A stretch of 64,000 nt of DNA from Malaya genurostris (lineage: Eukaryota; Arthropoda; Insecta; Diptera; Culicidae), in assembly GCF_030247185.1 (NCBI RefSeq), contig NC_080570.1, forward strand, positions 163,654,882 to 163,718,881. Reading direction: 5' to 3'. A program made the translations under genes and the position numbers. The notes beneath the pieces are model-generated. The model made no database searches, was not told the origin of the DNA, and was given only the letters and a program-made list of their open reading frames with translations. Shown in pieces: positions 52,338 through 62,995 of the stretch. The stretch's first letter is position 1, and each line of letters starts with the position of its first letter.

Positions 52338-52380
52338 TTAGATGAAACCACCGGTTGCACTCGTCGCACGCAACCGCAAT
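52338..52380 (-). pseudogene. PHD-finger scrap of BEL/Pao Gag
   Basis: On the minus strand this reads VACDECNRWFHLT, the central C-x2-C-x-RWFH of the Gag PHD finger seen at 6.2 and 11.1 kb. Flanking finger parts are not recognisable. It lies just upstream of a gypsy-type Gag fragment. Confidence 0.5.
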
Positions 52381-52757
52381 GAACTCCGTGCGCAAATCAA
52401 TTGATTATCTTCAGTTGATTAAAAATCTTTAAAACTGAAGAGCTATCGTCAGATTGCCAAGAAGTGATTTTCGGAGTAGTGACTACGAGAACACTCTTCT
52501 AAGGAATTTTTAATCTTTTTAAATTTTTCAGGGGGTTTTTATACAAATTTTCGTTTTTCATATCTAATAACATATCCTTTATCTAACATAAGATGAAATG
52601 AAAACAGAACATTCTTTGCTCCTCATGATGCTGAAAAAGTCTACCGGCAAACAGCACTGCTCCGGGCTGGCTGGTCTATTTAATCTGTTTCTTTCCTAAG
52701 GTTTATTTAGGATATCATGCTTTAGCTGGCGGTAAGAAAATTCTTCCGATTCGCTAG
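52381..52757. other. No gene recognised
   Basis: Nothing identified. Confidence 0.3.
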
Positions 52758-53075
52758 TGGAACCGTGATATTATCACTACGGAATATAATTTTTTAAGTC
52801 GACATCATGTGTGTACGACTAACGCCGTAAAGAAGCTTCTGGAGACCGTTTATAATATTAATATTTCTCTAAAAAACTCTTGTTATTTTCAACGATGGAA
52901 AACAAGTTCAAAAATCGTCTATCAACGTATTAAGAAAACAGAAAATTCACAGTTCGGGACTGGGTCCTATAGATAAACAAAATACCAGCTTGCTATGATT
53001 TCTTTCAAATTCTATTTCAATTTTTTGTATGACCATTTTGTGCTGCTAAGTGCAAGCGCCCATACGTGGGCTTAA
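52758..53075 (-). repeat. Satellite constant element (52758-52790) and composite, copy 3 (52980-53075)
   Basis: GGAACCGTGATATTATCACT at 52759 is the inverted constant element; the 52980 piece is the same satellite-plus-CATTTTGTGC composite as at 51140. Confidence 0.7.
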
Positions 53076-53518
53076 GTCAGAATGAAAACTAGTTACTGTA
53101 ATCTACCGTCTGTAAAATTAGTGCGATTCAGCTTAATTCTGTCACCGTGTAATAATACTTTTCCGCTGTTATTTTAACCGTCTGCTCACCGCGTGCGTAG
53201 TTCGCCAATAAATCCTAACTTTTTCACTCTAAGTATGAAAAATGTAAACTCACCTGAATACGATTTCCTTCGTTTTCAATACACTCGCGGTAAAACACAA
53301 AAACACAATACCTCCTCTCAAATAGCGTTCTGTATTTAAAAAATGTTCCTTTTCCGCTGTCATCAAATGCGACATCTAACCTGAGCGGCGAGAAGGGTTG
53401 AAAAAGGGGAAAGGTTTTTTTTATGAAATAAAACAACTGGACTATCCGTCCAATTTGGTGTCTAAAATACAACTGCTTTATTTACAAATTTTTGATTAGT
53501 GTTTCTGGCGAGACCGGC
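53076..53518. other. No gene recognised; probable LTR DNA
   Basis: No ORF of note. Contains a GAGCGGCGAGAAGGG stretch like one at about 60091, otherwise unassigned. Confidence 0.3.
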
Positions 53519-53960
53519 TTATCTTGGCTCTTCTCTGGAACCACCAATATTACTGGTGAGACATTTTTCTAGAGTCACCAATGTTATTGACTGCAGAGAT
53601 TTCTTTCTGCAGCCAACAATATTGAGGGGTTCTGTATTGAAGCCTAGTGTAAAATAGTAATCAATATATAACAGATATGAGCATTTACTCTCACACTTCA
53701 TCACGAAGTCGGGAGCGTAGATCGCTAAGCGATACACCCGGGACCCGTAGGTCCCGAGTCCAAGCTTTCCCTCATCGGGGTTGCCGGGCCCAGGCGTCCG
53801 CGAATAGGCCCAACGACGACGAACCCAGGCCATGAGCTCGAGAAGAAGTTCTCTGGCGGATACACGCCGGAATTCGCGGAGGGCGATCCTTCCGGCCAAT
53901 ATCCGCCAGAAGTTGATAGTGGGGATGATCGATAGCGTCACCCATCGATAGATCAGAAAT
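53519..53960 (-). pseudogene. Retroelement ORF fragment R, copy 2
   Basis: A 140-codon minus-strand frame whose first 55 residues match the fragment at 49437-49890 (LLELMAWVRRRWAYSRTPGP); the rest is unlike copy 1. Preceded in both copies by GATGGGTGAC-type DNA. Confidence 0.45.
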
Positions 53961-54423
53961 TCCTCTAAGAAGAGAAAAAAAAAAACAAGAACAAATCATT
54001 AATCATTTTTTTAAATAAAGTATACTTAGTATACTTGAAAAAAAAAGTACACATTCTATCGACCGAAGTCGGCACGGAATACCACACATTTGTCATTTCG
54101 GCTGCTCACTTCACTCTCTCGGAACTTAAAGGAAAAAAAGAACTGACGATAACCCATGCGAAACGGCAGGCACCGAGCGCGCGGCGGTCAATTTTCGCAA
54201 AATCGACAGAAGCGCGAACCAAACCAGCATTTTATTTTTTTCCAGTGCCCTTGGAAAGATATTTTTGTTGTTACTCGTCGCGTTTACGCTGACGTGAAAG
54301 CTTACCTGAAAGGTGACGAGTTTTTCCTTCATGGCTTCCTACTTTTTTTTACATCACTAGCAAATTCAAAGGAAAATTTGCTAAGGGCGCTGCACCTCTT
54401 TGTATGTGATTTATCGTATGATC
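53961..54423. other. No gene recognised
   Basis: Short frames only; the CTAAGGGCGCTGCAC scrap at 54379 belongs to the LTR family of 56-58 kb. Confidence 0.3.
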
Positions 54424-54530
54424 AAGATACCAGCTTACTATGATTTCTTTCAAATTCTATTTCAATTTTTTTTCGACAAGAAAAAGAAGCGCGTCTGTCT
54501 TTATGACCATTTTGAGCTGCTAAATGCAGC
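54424..54530 (-). repeat. Satellite-derived composite, copy 4
   Basis: As 51140-51237, with an insertion of about 28 bp (GACAAGAAAAAGAAGCGCGT...) between the satellite part and the GACCATTTTGAGCTGCTAAA part. Confidence 0.65.
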
Positions 54531-54678
54531 TGGTCGCGAGAACCAATCGTATCACCATATATATTTCTGATATTACGTCTTTTAAGATTTTATCTGATCA
54601 ACAATTCTTCTCCATGTAACTCGATCCATGGCTGCTTGCCTCCAACCATATCGCGATTGGATAACCAAAAGTTTTCGC

Positions 54679-55614
54679 CATATTTATTTATTTATTTCGT
54701 CAAGCAAATGTAGACTACATATAAATGGTTTACAATGTTTACTTAGATACTACGCATTATTTCTACGACTAAGCTGTAATTTCATTTCATTTTTGGACAT
54801 ACCAAGGTCAAGATGTTCGCAATATTGATTGTAATGGCGCATTATACGATGGATTGGGCTATATTTTGCATAATTTGTTCTAGTGTTTCTTTCTAAAAAT
54901 AATTTCCTGGTTCGTAATTGACGGCTAGGTAAAGAAGGTGATTGAATGCGTTGACAAATAATGTCGCTGATAAAATAAAGCATTGCATTGGTAAAGGAAA
55001 TGCTGTCCAGTTTAATTTACGAAGTGCATATAAATGAAATTGTTTTTGAATAGATTCGATGCGTTCTTCGTGAATAATGTTATATGGATTCCATACTAGG
55101 CAGCAATATTCCAAAATAGGTCTCACATATGTAGTGTATAATAATTTAATTGTGTATGGATCCTGAAAGTTATGACTGAAGCGTTTAATAAAGCCCAGCA
55201 TGCTATTTGCTTCATTGATTATGGTATTGTAGTGTTCCACAAAAGTGAGCTTGGAGTCTAAGATTACGCCTAAATCTCTTACAATTTTACATTTTTCTAC
55301 AAGTTGATTTCCTAGATGTATGTTTGTGGATATAGTTTCATTTTCCCTACTGAAAGTTATTGAGTTACATTTTTTTACATTGAGTTGAAGTAGACTTTTG
55401 CAGCACCAAATGTGGAATAGATGGATTTCGTTCTGGAATATTACAGCGTCGCTGATATTTTTAATTTCCATGAAGAGTTTCATGTCGTCTGCATATATAA
55501 GCACTTTCAGATTTTTGAGTATGAAGGAAATGTCTACGTCCTCTTCCTCCTCTTCCTCTATACGAGGATGCTTGCTGTGTTCTCTGCATTTTATTTAAAA
55601 TGTGGTGATTTTGG
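54679..55614 (-). mobile_element. 5'-truncated non-LTR retrotransposon (Jockey/CR1-like)
   Basis: A minus-strand insertion ending in GACGAAATAAATAAATAAATA, a tail typical of insect non-LTR elements, and flanked by a near-perfect 12-bp duplication (AAAAGTTTTCGC at 54667-54678, AAAAATTTTCGC at 55615-55626, one mismatch). It contains the 3' part of an RT gene. 5' truncation is the normal outcome of target-primed reverse transcription. Confidence 0.75.
54893..55504 (-). pseudogene. Non-LTR reverse transcriptase, C-terminal part
   Basis: 203 residues from the catalytic palm motif LIYADDMKLF (Y-A-D-D) through LNVKKCNSITFSR, DLGVILDSKLTF and MLGFIKRFSHNF to YVRPILEYCCLVWNPY, the usual series of Jockey/CR1-clade RTs, then a C-terminal domain. 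The frame continues upstream of the first ATG (EEEEDVDISF before LKNLKVLIYADD), so the annotated start is not a true start; upstream RT and endonuclease domains are lost by truncation. Confidence 0.85.
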
Positions 55615-55626
55615 AAAAATTTTCGC

Positions 55627-55856
55627 ACTCAGTGCTAAACCTATTTCCTGGCAGTGAAAATTTTTGGTTATGTTGTCGCTACCGCATGACTTGCTGACCG
55701 GAAACTCGCTTCACGAGGATGTCCAAAATTCAAGATTGCTAGCCGGTATCAGGGAAATATTGGTCGAACTTCGAAGAAATGAGGAAGATGACTGCCGAGA
55801 CCCTTTCGGCGAAATGACTTTTGGGTAAATGGCTTTCGGCGAAATGACCCTGATCC
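55627..55856. other. Short spacer
   Basis: No gene; a GGCGAAATGAC motif is repeated at about 55811 and 55838. Confidence 0.35.
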
Positions 55857-56110
55857 CTTCCCAACTATGGGTTTTTAAACTCCTAACATTTACTTACGGG
55901 TGAAGCCCGAAGATTTTAGTACAAGCTGAGCTTGCGATTTTAAGTAGAAAGTTCATCCGACTTTCTCCCGAAGAGCCGGGACCACTGTCACTATGCCAGT
56001 GGCAGTGATTAGTATCCGTGAAACAAGTAACTTTGTTTCTACATCATTGCTGCGCTGACTAATGCCCGGAAATGTCCATGTTTCTATAACAAAGTTTATA
56101 CATCAAGGTT
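55857..56110 (-). repeat. LTR-element repeat V, copy 2
   Basis: Partner of 50341-50600. Confidence 0.65.
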
Positions 56111-56204
56111 GCGGTTACGCTGATAAGAGAGTTCGCTCGACGAGTTTTCATCTCAACTTTCTACTTTTTCTACAATACTGGTAAATTCAAAAAAAAAATT
56201 GCTG

Positions 56205-56665
56205 AGGGCGCTGCACATCGTGTGGTACCTTATTTCTACTCTACTAGACCTCTACTGACATATGATAGCATCGGTCTATCAATAGACTTTTCATCAGACA
56301 GTACAGCTCCAATAGCGTGTTAGCTTAGAGTTCGGTATACCCAACCGAATGTTCACCGATTTCTAAATTCTTCGAATGCCTTGTGGCATTCATCTGTTTA
56401 AACGAATTAATGGTTTTACACGAATCGGGTATCAGTTCTGAGTGGTTGTGTGTGCCCCAGTCACGGTCGCCATATAGTAAACTGTCTCTGTTTCTATCTC
56501 AATCAGAACAAGGTAGCCGATTTATTTTGCATACCATTTTTCGGTAATTCTAAAGTGAGTAGGTGGAACACTAGCTCTTGATTCGGTGAGAAAAAAAGAC
56601 ATACGACATAAAATTCCCAAGCCTGATTGGACCGGAAGTATACCACCTATGGCCCTAGATATTGT
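56205..56665 (-). repeat. LTR end plus leader with tRNA-Arg-type primer site, copy 1
   Basis: On the minus strand this reads LTR end, then TGGCGACCGTGACTGGGGCA (at 56474-56455), which looks like a primer-binding site complementary to the 3' end of tRNA-Arg as used by several Ty3/gypsy and other LTR families, then about 250 bp of leader. A nearly identical copy is at 58177-58630; shorter ones at 59185-59410 and 59690-59945. Confidence 0.6.
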
Positions 56666-56914
56666 GAACGGCAACAACTGTTTAAATAATTGAACTATTC
56701 TTTTTTGTTGTCTTTATTTCGTAAAACTGCTGTTCGTTGAGGCGCTCATTATCATATCTTTGTGCATCGTACATTTTTTTTCGTTATCATATTTGTTCTT
56801 TCTATTAGTTGAATCTATGTTTTTTTTCAAATGCATTTAAGTGTATCTGCGATAGATTTATTCGTCTGCGATATACTTAACTTGTCTGTGGAAAGAAAAT
56901 TGTTATTAAAGTTG
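56666..56914. other. No gene recognised
   Basis: Nothing identified. Confidence 0.3.
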
Positions 56915-57125
56915 CGGCATGCGAATGCTTGTTGCATGTTATAATGAATATTTTCTAAACCGTTTTTCTAAACTATCCCGCAACTAGCATCTATGCCGTG
57001 TTCATTTTAATGGTGTCTTACCATCCTTGCCTCCATAGCTTCAGAAGTCGTCTTTCCGTTCAATTATTGGAATCTCTTCTAACCTGGTTGGTTGTGTAAT
57101 GTCCATGCCGCAGCTTCTCTCGGTG
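56915..57125 (-). repeat. LTR-element repeat W, copy 2
   Basis: Partner of 48727-49030. Confidence 0.6.
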
Positions 57126-58176
57126 TTCGAATTGAGTCGTGATCCTTCTATCCGGCAGGTATATCTTAGCGTGCTGCTTTTGCACGCCAAGCTCTACCTG
57201 TTGGCAGATCAGCTCAGTTCTGTATTTCTACCGACAGTTTGAGACTGACAGAAGTGGCCCCTTCGAATCAGCTAGAGCAAAATCTTGACTCTTGCTACCA
57301 GCCTCTCCACTAATGCCAGCTTGTGACAAGAGATTCTAAGAGGGGGCGCGTCGGAGCCGATTGTAGGCCGTATAAATCTGGTCTTCCACGGTTTCTCGGC
57401 CAGAGTCCAGCTTGTGGAAAATGGCTTGTAACTAAGCTCAGCCTATTTCAGTGAGCAGAGAGTGAGAAAGGCGCTTCCGAACAGATCCATCCGACACTAA
57501 AACCAGCAAGTCATGATTCTCTCAACTGGAGACGAAGACAACCGCTGTTCAGCATCAAACTGAAGAATGAAAGGTGATATTCACTACACGCGAGATACGA
57601 CCGGGGCGGACAAGACTTAGACGTATACTCGTTTATTAACAATTTCTTAAAGCTATTTATAATAAGAAAAGTGTTGCATTGAATTGGAACGTTGCGCAAC
57701 ATATGACGCAACGTATTGTTGTTTTCTCTTTCCATTCCACATCGGGAGTGCTGGCGGTTCGTCCGCGTCCCTAGCTATGCATACGCGCGCATCTGGTTTA
57801 CATAAATTTCTGCCTGGTTCTCTTAGCCGGCATTTGTTTACCTCCTACATTGAATAGTCTATAAGGCCCTAGCGCGCAGCTCTGTAAAATTGATCCTGCC
57901 TGTGCGCATATGCTGATCCCTTTCTTAAGTGGAACGGAAAGGTTTTATTACTATGGAAAATTTTTTATGCTATATTGAAATGTTCGATCGCGTTTTGAAA
58001 TCCTGGATTTGAATTTGATGAAATGAATGAAATCTGCCGGGTAACTTTTCTAATTTTAAGCCGTGCTGGAACATCTATTTTCATTTTTATTATCTATTTT
58101 TATTTTTTATTATCTATTTTTATTTTTATTATCTATTTCCATTTTTATTTTTATTATCTATCCAAAGAAAAATTTG
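57126..58176. other. No gene recognised
   Basis: A moderately GC-rich stretch (57126-57500) without ORF, then AT-rich DNA with a TATTTTTATTATC microsatellite at about 58077-58160. Probably more LTR-element debris. Confidence 0.3.
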
Positions 58177-58630
58177 CTGAAGGCGCTGCACATAGTGTGG
58201 TACTTTCTTTCTACTCTACTAGACCACTACTGACATATGATAGCATCGGTCTATCAATAGACTTTTCATCAGACAGTACAGCTCCAATAGTGTGCTAGCT
58301 TAGAGTTCGGTCTATCCAACCGAATGTTCACCGATTTCTAAATTCTTCGAATGCCTTGTGGCATTCATCTGTTTAAACGAATCAATGGTTTCACACGAAT
58401 CGGGTATCAGTTCTGGGTGGTTGTGCGTGTGCCCCAGTCACGGTCGCCATATAGTAAACTGTCTCTGTTTCTATCTCAATCAGAACAAGGTAGCCGATTT
58501 ATTTTGTATACCATTTTTCGGTAATTCTAAAGTGAGTAAGTGGAACACTAGCTCTTGATTCGGTTAGAAAAAAGACATACGATATAAAATTCCCAAGCCT
58601 GATTGGTCCGGAAGTATACCACTTATGGCC
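58177..58630 (-). repeat. LTR end plus leader with tRNA-Arg-type primer site, copy 2
   Basis: Nearly identical to 56205-56665, including the primer-site-like motif (58451-58432). Its LTR side abuts the 58630-59008 repeat. Confidence 0.6.
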
Positions 58631-59008
58631 ACGAGTAATGGTGTCCAAGTTTGATTACAGTGTTACCCGGTCACCCATGGAGCATTACTCTTAACAGTTG
58701 AATTAAGAAGCCTCGATAAAATCAAAAACCGCCCCTCTTATACTCAAAATATAAGTACCTAACCAAAAGCTATACATATATTCCAGTTTTACACATATCT
58801 GGAATTCACTGCTAACTCTTAACTGCGAAATGTTCTTTTCCGGCGTATTTATGTAAGGCTGCCCTACATAATCCATACTGGACATTCTTGGGTTGACTAA
58901 CTACCACCTATAATCAATACACATATTTTCATTGCTATGGATATACGTGAATGCAATGCGATTGCGTCGCTTGTGTACATAATCAATTAACTCGCTCGGT
59001 GGTACAGT
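58630..59008 (-). repeat. LTR-like direct repeat U, left copy
   Basis: From CACGAGTAATGGTGTCC to CTCGCTCGGTGGTACAGT; repeated at 61212-61506 in the same orientation. On the minus strand it has a TATA-like GAGTATAAGAGG. The two copies bracket the viral nucleoprotein fossil. Confidence 0.7.
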
Positions 59009-59184
59009 GTTTTGTTTTTTTTCCCATCATTCTGCCGAAACCATTCTGAGGGATATTCAACCGGTCTCTCCGAAGCTATAGTAAAATTGTCTACTTTGGT
59101 TCGGCGTGCTTCGTCATCAGATATTCTTCTCATGATTATAAGGTTAAAAAGGAAAAGTTGGATAATCTATTGGTTATCTATTTT
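59009..59184. other. Short spacer
   Basis: Nothing identified. Confidence 0.3.
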
Positions 59185-59410
59185 GTGATTTGTGTGTGTG
59201 CCCCAGTAACGGTCGCCATATAGTAAACTATCTCTGATTTTTTCTCGAACAAAAGAGGCAGTCGATTTATTTTTGTTTTCCATTTTTCGGGAATCCAGGT
59301 GGTGAGTTGATGAAGTATCATTTCCTGATTTGGCGAGAAAAAAGACATACGACATAAAATCTGCAAATCTAATTGGTCCGGAAGTATACCACGTATGGCC
59401 CTTATTTCGG
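59185..59410 (-). repeat. LTR end with primer site, copy 3
   Basis: Contains the same LTR end and a primer-site-like motif with one change (AGTAACGGTCGCCA on the plus strand). The minus-strand 108-codon frame here is a by-product. Confidence 0.6.
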
Positions 59411-59689
59411 TAAATGTCTACAATAGCAGTGGAGTTTTTTTTTGATGGGCAAATCGAGCAATTGCTAATCATCAAAATTGCATTCTTTTCCAAGAGATGT
59501 GCCTACCGAAAACTCCGTCTGTCCGTCTGTTACAATTTTCTTGTTTACTTGCGTTCAACTATTCTGCATGTTATTTGAAACAGTGTTCGAACAGTTTGAC
59601 ATTTGCATTGTGAATTGTTTACACACTTAATGCGCTTTATTTCCAACGATATGACACGTATCACCTAGGCGCGTAGAAATCTACAAGAA

Positions 59690-59945
59690 GCTTCCAAAGA
59701 CAAATTAGTGTTTTTACATGAAACTTCTGGCATCAGCTCTGGGTTGTTGTGTACCACAGTCACGGTCGCCATGTAGTAAACTATTTCTATCTCGATAAAA
59801 AACAGGTAGCCGATTTATTCTGCATTTCGTTAATTCTATGGTGAGTTAGAGGAACACTATTGCTTGATTCGGCGAGAAAAAAAGACATACGACAAGAAAA
59901 TTCCCAAACATAATTGGTCCGGAAGTAAACCACCTATGGCCCTTA
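59690..59945 (-). repeat. LTR end with primer site, copy 4
   Basis: The most diverged copy; CACAGTCACGGTCGCCAT retains the primer-site core. Confidence 0.55.
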
Positions 59946-60214
59946 TTACGATTTCGGCAATCATCATTTTTGTACTTCATCATCACTGAGTTCAGCTCGG
60001 AAATATAAAAACTGTTTGTTTATTTATTTTTCACTATAATAAACAGTAACTATGGTGAACTTGTTCTCACCCTTCAGTGTGCGAACACTCGAGCGGCGAG
60101 AGGGGTATTTCTTTCAATGAACAGATTTTACTTTTTTTTCTGTTAAATCGATAGACCGCACTTTATTTTTTTTTCTTTTATTCTTTTAACAGCCTTTATA
60201 CTTCAACGCACTAA
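59946..60214. other. Spacer left of the viral fossil
   Basis: No gene. On the minus strand, after the nucleoprotein stop, there is an A-rich stretch (about 60185-60160, AAAAGAATAAAAGAAAAAAA), perhaps a tail of the integrated cDNA. Confidence 0.35.
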
Positions 60215-60880
60215 CTACCCTACAGCACATAATTTTGTGCCTGACCTAACTTTCATTAGCCTGGACCCATTAATGTCATTGGGGAACAATGCTGCCGCTA
60301 TAACAGTTTGCATAGATTTTGGGAAGTCAGTACCAAAATCAGCGCTTGAAAGGGTTGTTGCCCTGGGTATCTGCACTTCTTGCAAGTTCAGCATTCTGAT
60401 GGTGACTATTGGAAATATAGCCGCAACTCTCGATAAGGTCAGCACATCATTTCCACCTTTACCAACGTTGTTCTTCAGTTGATAGATCTGCCTCAAATGA
60501 TTTAATCTTGTTTTCCCAACCTCATTTGTCCTCTGCATCATTTTCTCTAGGTTGTTTCCGCTTGTCAAAAATAGTATAATCATAGACAGAACATCTTAAC
60601 GAATTTCATCCGTAGTTTTTGCTGCAAGGCCTCCTCTGCTGTACAAAATGTTCATCAGACTAGTGACGTTCAGTCCTTGGTACTCAAAATCAGCTAGAGC
60701 TCTTTTAATGTCATCAATAAATCCTTGCTCATTTATCAGATCCCTGATTGCATTGATCTCATCCCTGATGGCTTCCATTGACTCAAACTTCCTGGTTGAC
60801 ATGCTTGCGGCTTTTCTTATTTCTTCTCTGTACAATGGAGCTTTTGAAAAGTCTATTGCCCTATAAACTGGTGTTGACAT
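60215..60880 (-). pseudogene. Endogenous viral element: phenuivirus nucleoprotein (N)
   Basis: A minus-strand frame of about 222 codons encodes a protein of the phlebovirus/tenuivirus nucleocapsid family, which coats the RNA genome of negative-strand phenuiviruses. Landmarks in order: DFEYQGLNVTSL, LYSRGGLAAKTTDEIR, MIILFLTSGNN, IYQLKNNVGKGGNDV and TLSRVAAIFPIVT, the last being the most conserved block. The ATG at 60880 is a plausible native start. One TAA (60598-60596) interrupts the frame; it is otherwise open, in phase, to 60215. Phasiviruses infect mosquitoes and N-derived fossils of this group occur in Aedes, so a phasivirus-like source is likely, but this was not tested by search. Length is slightly shorter than usual for N, so the C-terminus may be truncated. 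Confidence 0.85.
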
Positions 60881-61211
60881 AAAATTGTGCCTAACTCTAG
60901 ATAAAATGTTCTTTACTACTGATAAATTTAACTTTAACAGCCAACTAAAATCAGGTATACTTATATTTTGTAACTTAAACTACACGTCTAACTTTACCTA
61001 CAAAATTCAAATTACAATTAAAAACCTGGTTGCTACCTAATCTTTCCACAAAGGAAGCCTAGCAAGTCTGTAAACTAAAACTGGATTCTGATAAAAACTG
61101 AAATTGAAATCTCAACTGAAGTTTAAACTTGCTAATATTTGAGGCTGACTTTGTGTGCCGGAAAGGAATGTTATACTAAACTTTGCCTTTTTCCTTGATT
61201 ACTGCTTTTGG
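60881..61211. other. Spacer right of the viral fossil
   Basis: No gene recognised; could include viral non-coding sequence upstream of N, not testable here. Confidence 0.3.
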
Positions 61212-61506
61212 CACGAGTAATGGTGTCCAAGTTTGATTACGGTGTTAACCGGTCGCCCAAGGAGTATTACTCTTAACAGTAGAATTAAGAAGCCCCTCTA
61301 AAATCAAAAACCGTCCTTTTTATACTCAAAATATAAGCACCTAACCAAAAGCTATATTTACATATATATTCCAGCTTTACATATATCTGGTTGACTAACT
61401 ACCACCTATAATCAATACACATATTTTCATTGCTATGGATATACGTGAATTCAATGCGATCGCGTCGTTTGTGTACATAATCAATTAACTCGCTCGGTGG
61501 TACAGT
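61212..61506 (-). repeat. LTR-like direct repeat U, right copy
   Basis: Partner of 58630-59008, with one deletion of about 85 bp and few substitutions. Confidence 0.7.
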
Positions 61507-62779
61507 TTTTTTTTCTGGCTAATGCAATATGTTAAAATAGCCAGCCGTGAGCATTGCAATAACTTTACTGATCTACTATCTGTACTAGCTAAGATATAGA
61601 TTTCGGCCTGATCTATGATACAATTAGGGCTGTTGCAAGTGTTGCTAGTTTTATAGAAAACTCGTTAAAGTAAATTGTCACTCTGACAGTGTTCGGCTTT
61701 GGCCTCTAAATATCCATTCAGAGTTGATCGCATTTATAAACGGTGTCTTCTTATTTCCAGTTTAACACAAAACTGCCACAGGCGGTCACTGTCTATTACT
61801 TTGTCACTGTCGCCATGTTCTTCTTGTGGGCTTTTTTTTTCTAAATCTTTGATATAGTTGGTTTGGTAGTTCAACTAATAATGCTTTATTGAAAAGTTTT
61901 CAGACTTAAAGTAACCTACTACCTGTTCTATAATGTACATGAAGGTGGGAGGAGCCAGTTGCAATTCTTTCGTTAAATAAATTGTTAGCGGGAGAGAGGA
62001 GAAAGAGAGAGAGAGAGTATCGATTGGTGCATCAATGCAAAGAAGGCGATTGAACCTATAGCGCATTACGTAAGGGAAAGAAATGTCGCCTAGACAGATA
62101 GTGTGGGAAGCTTGCTTAACTTGCTGTGTGCAGCATATGTTGCAAAACGAGGAGTCCTGTGATTCCAGCATCACTTTCAAATTGCTCAACATTTGACATA
62201 TCAACGTGCGCAATTTCCCATTCGATGGTTTTACGCATCAGGTTAGCCATTTGAACAAAGTTTCTGCTAAACCTTCCTTAATAATGACTGTTCCAAACTC
62301 AATAAGATCCACAGATTTACCAGCAGCAAGTGGTGCAAAAGCTTTGAATAAAATACTCATTTTGACCACCGAACTACACAACTCGACAAACCACGTCGTA
62401 CTGATAACTTGTCCATAAAGGCCTATGGCCTTTATAACAGTCAGCAGCTCTTGGGAAATGTAACAATTGTTTGGGATTTTAGTGCATGTTCGGTTTTAGT
62501 TTATGATCTGTGATTAGAGAAGGATTGGTTAACGATCGTGTGAATGTTGGAATGTGGGAAAGTATTTCGTTTGGGTTAGTCGGATCAATATTATCATGCT
62601 ACATGTGCGACTCTTCTTGGATGGAAAAGCAAACGTGATTACACTGTTCTCTGTTTTCACACTTTCTGTACACCAGTTCTTTAGATGTTATATAACTCTA
62701 ACCCACCGCTGTCACCACCTGTAGCTGCCCAGTCCAAGCGGCGGCGGAAGCAGAATCGGTACGAGGTATTCCTTTTGTT
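61507..62779. other. No gene recognised
   Basis: Contains a short GAGA run (about 61999-62018) and frames of up to 112 codons without known domain (61875-62213 minus; 62206-62418 plus). CCGCTGTCACCACCTGTAGC at 62707 echoes CCGCTGTCACCACTTGCAAG at 49835, so some is repeat. Confidence 0.35.
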
Positions 62780-62995
62780 CTATCGTCGACAACTGTTGGG
62801 AGGGTTGTGGTCTTTGGGTACCACAACCACGTTGTTCACATCGAACCACTCGATTGCCTTTTTCCCATAGTGGCAGCTCGCCAAGTCCGACCAGAACAGC
62901 AACGTCCACTTGGCGTGCGTCAACGTCGGAATCTCTTTCTGCGCGAACAAAATTTTGACACGCTGCTCCGCTTGCTTGAACGTCAATTTAAACAC
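62780..62995 (-). pseudogene. Tc1/mariner DD37E transposase fragment
   Basis: A minus-strand frame reads WSDLASCHYGKKAIEWFD, then VVVPKDHNPPN, matching the second catalytic D region of mosquito DD37E (ITmD37E-type) transposases. A frameshift near 62783 moves the expected last block (STIEQ) to another frame; counting across it, 37 residues separate D and E. Upstream, KILFAQKEIPTLTHAKW is also typical. Only this catalytic piece remains. Confidence 0.75.

Noticed and set aside
60237..60866. Plus-strand ORFs at the viral fossil
   Set aside because: Antisense shadows of the nucleoprotein frame, which carries the family motifs.
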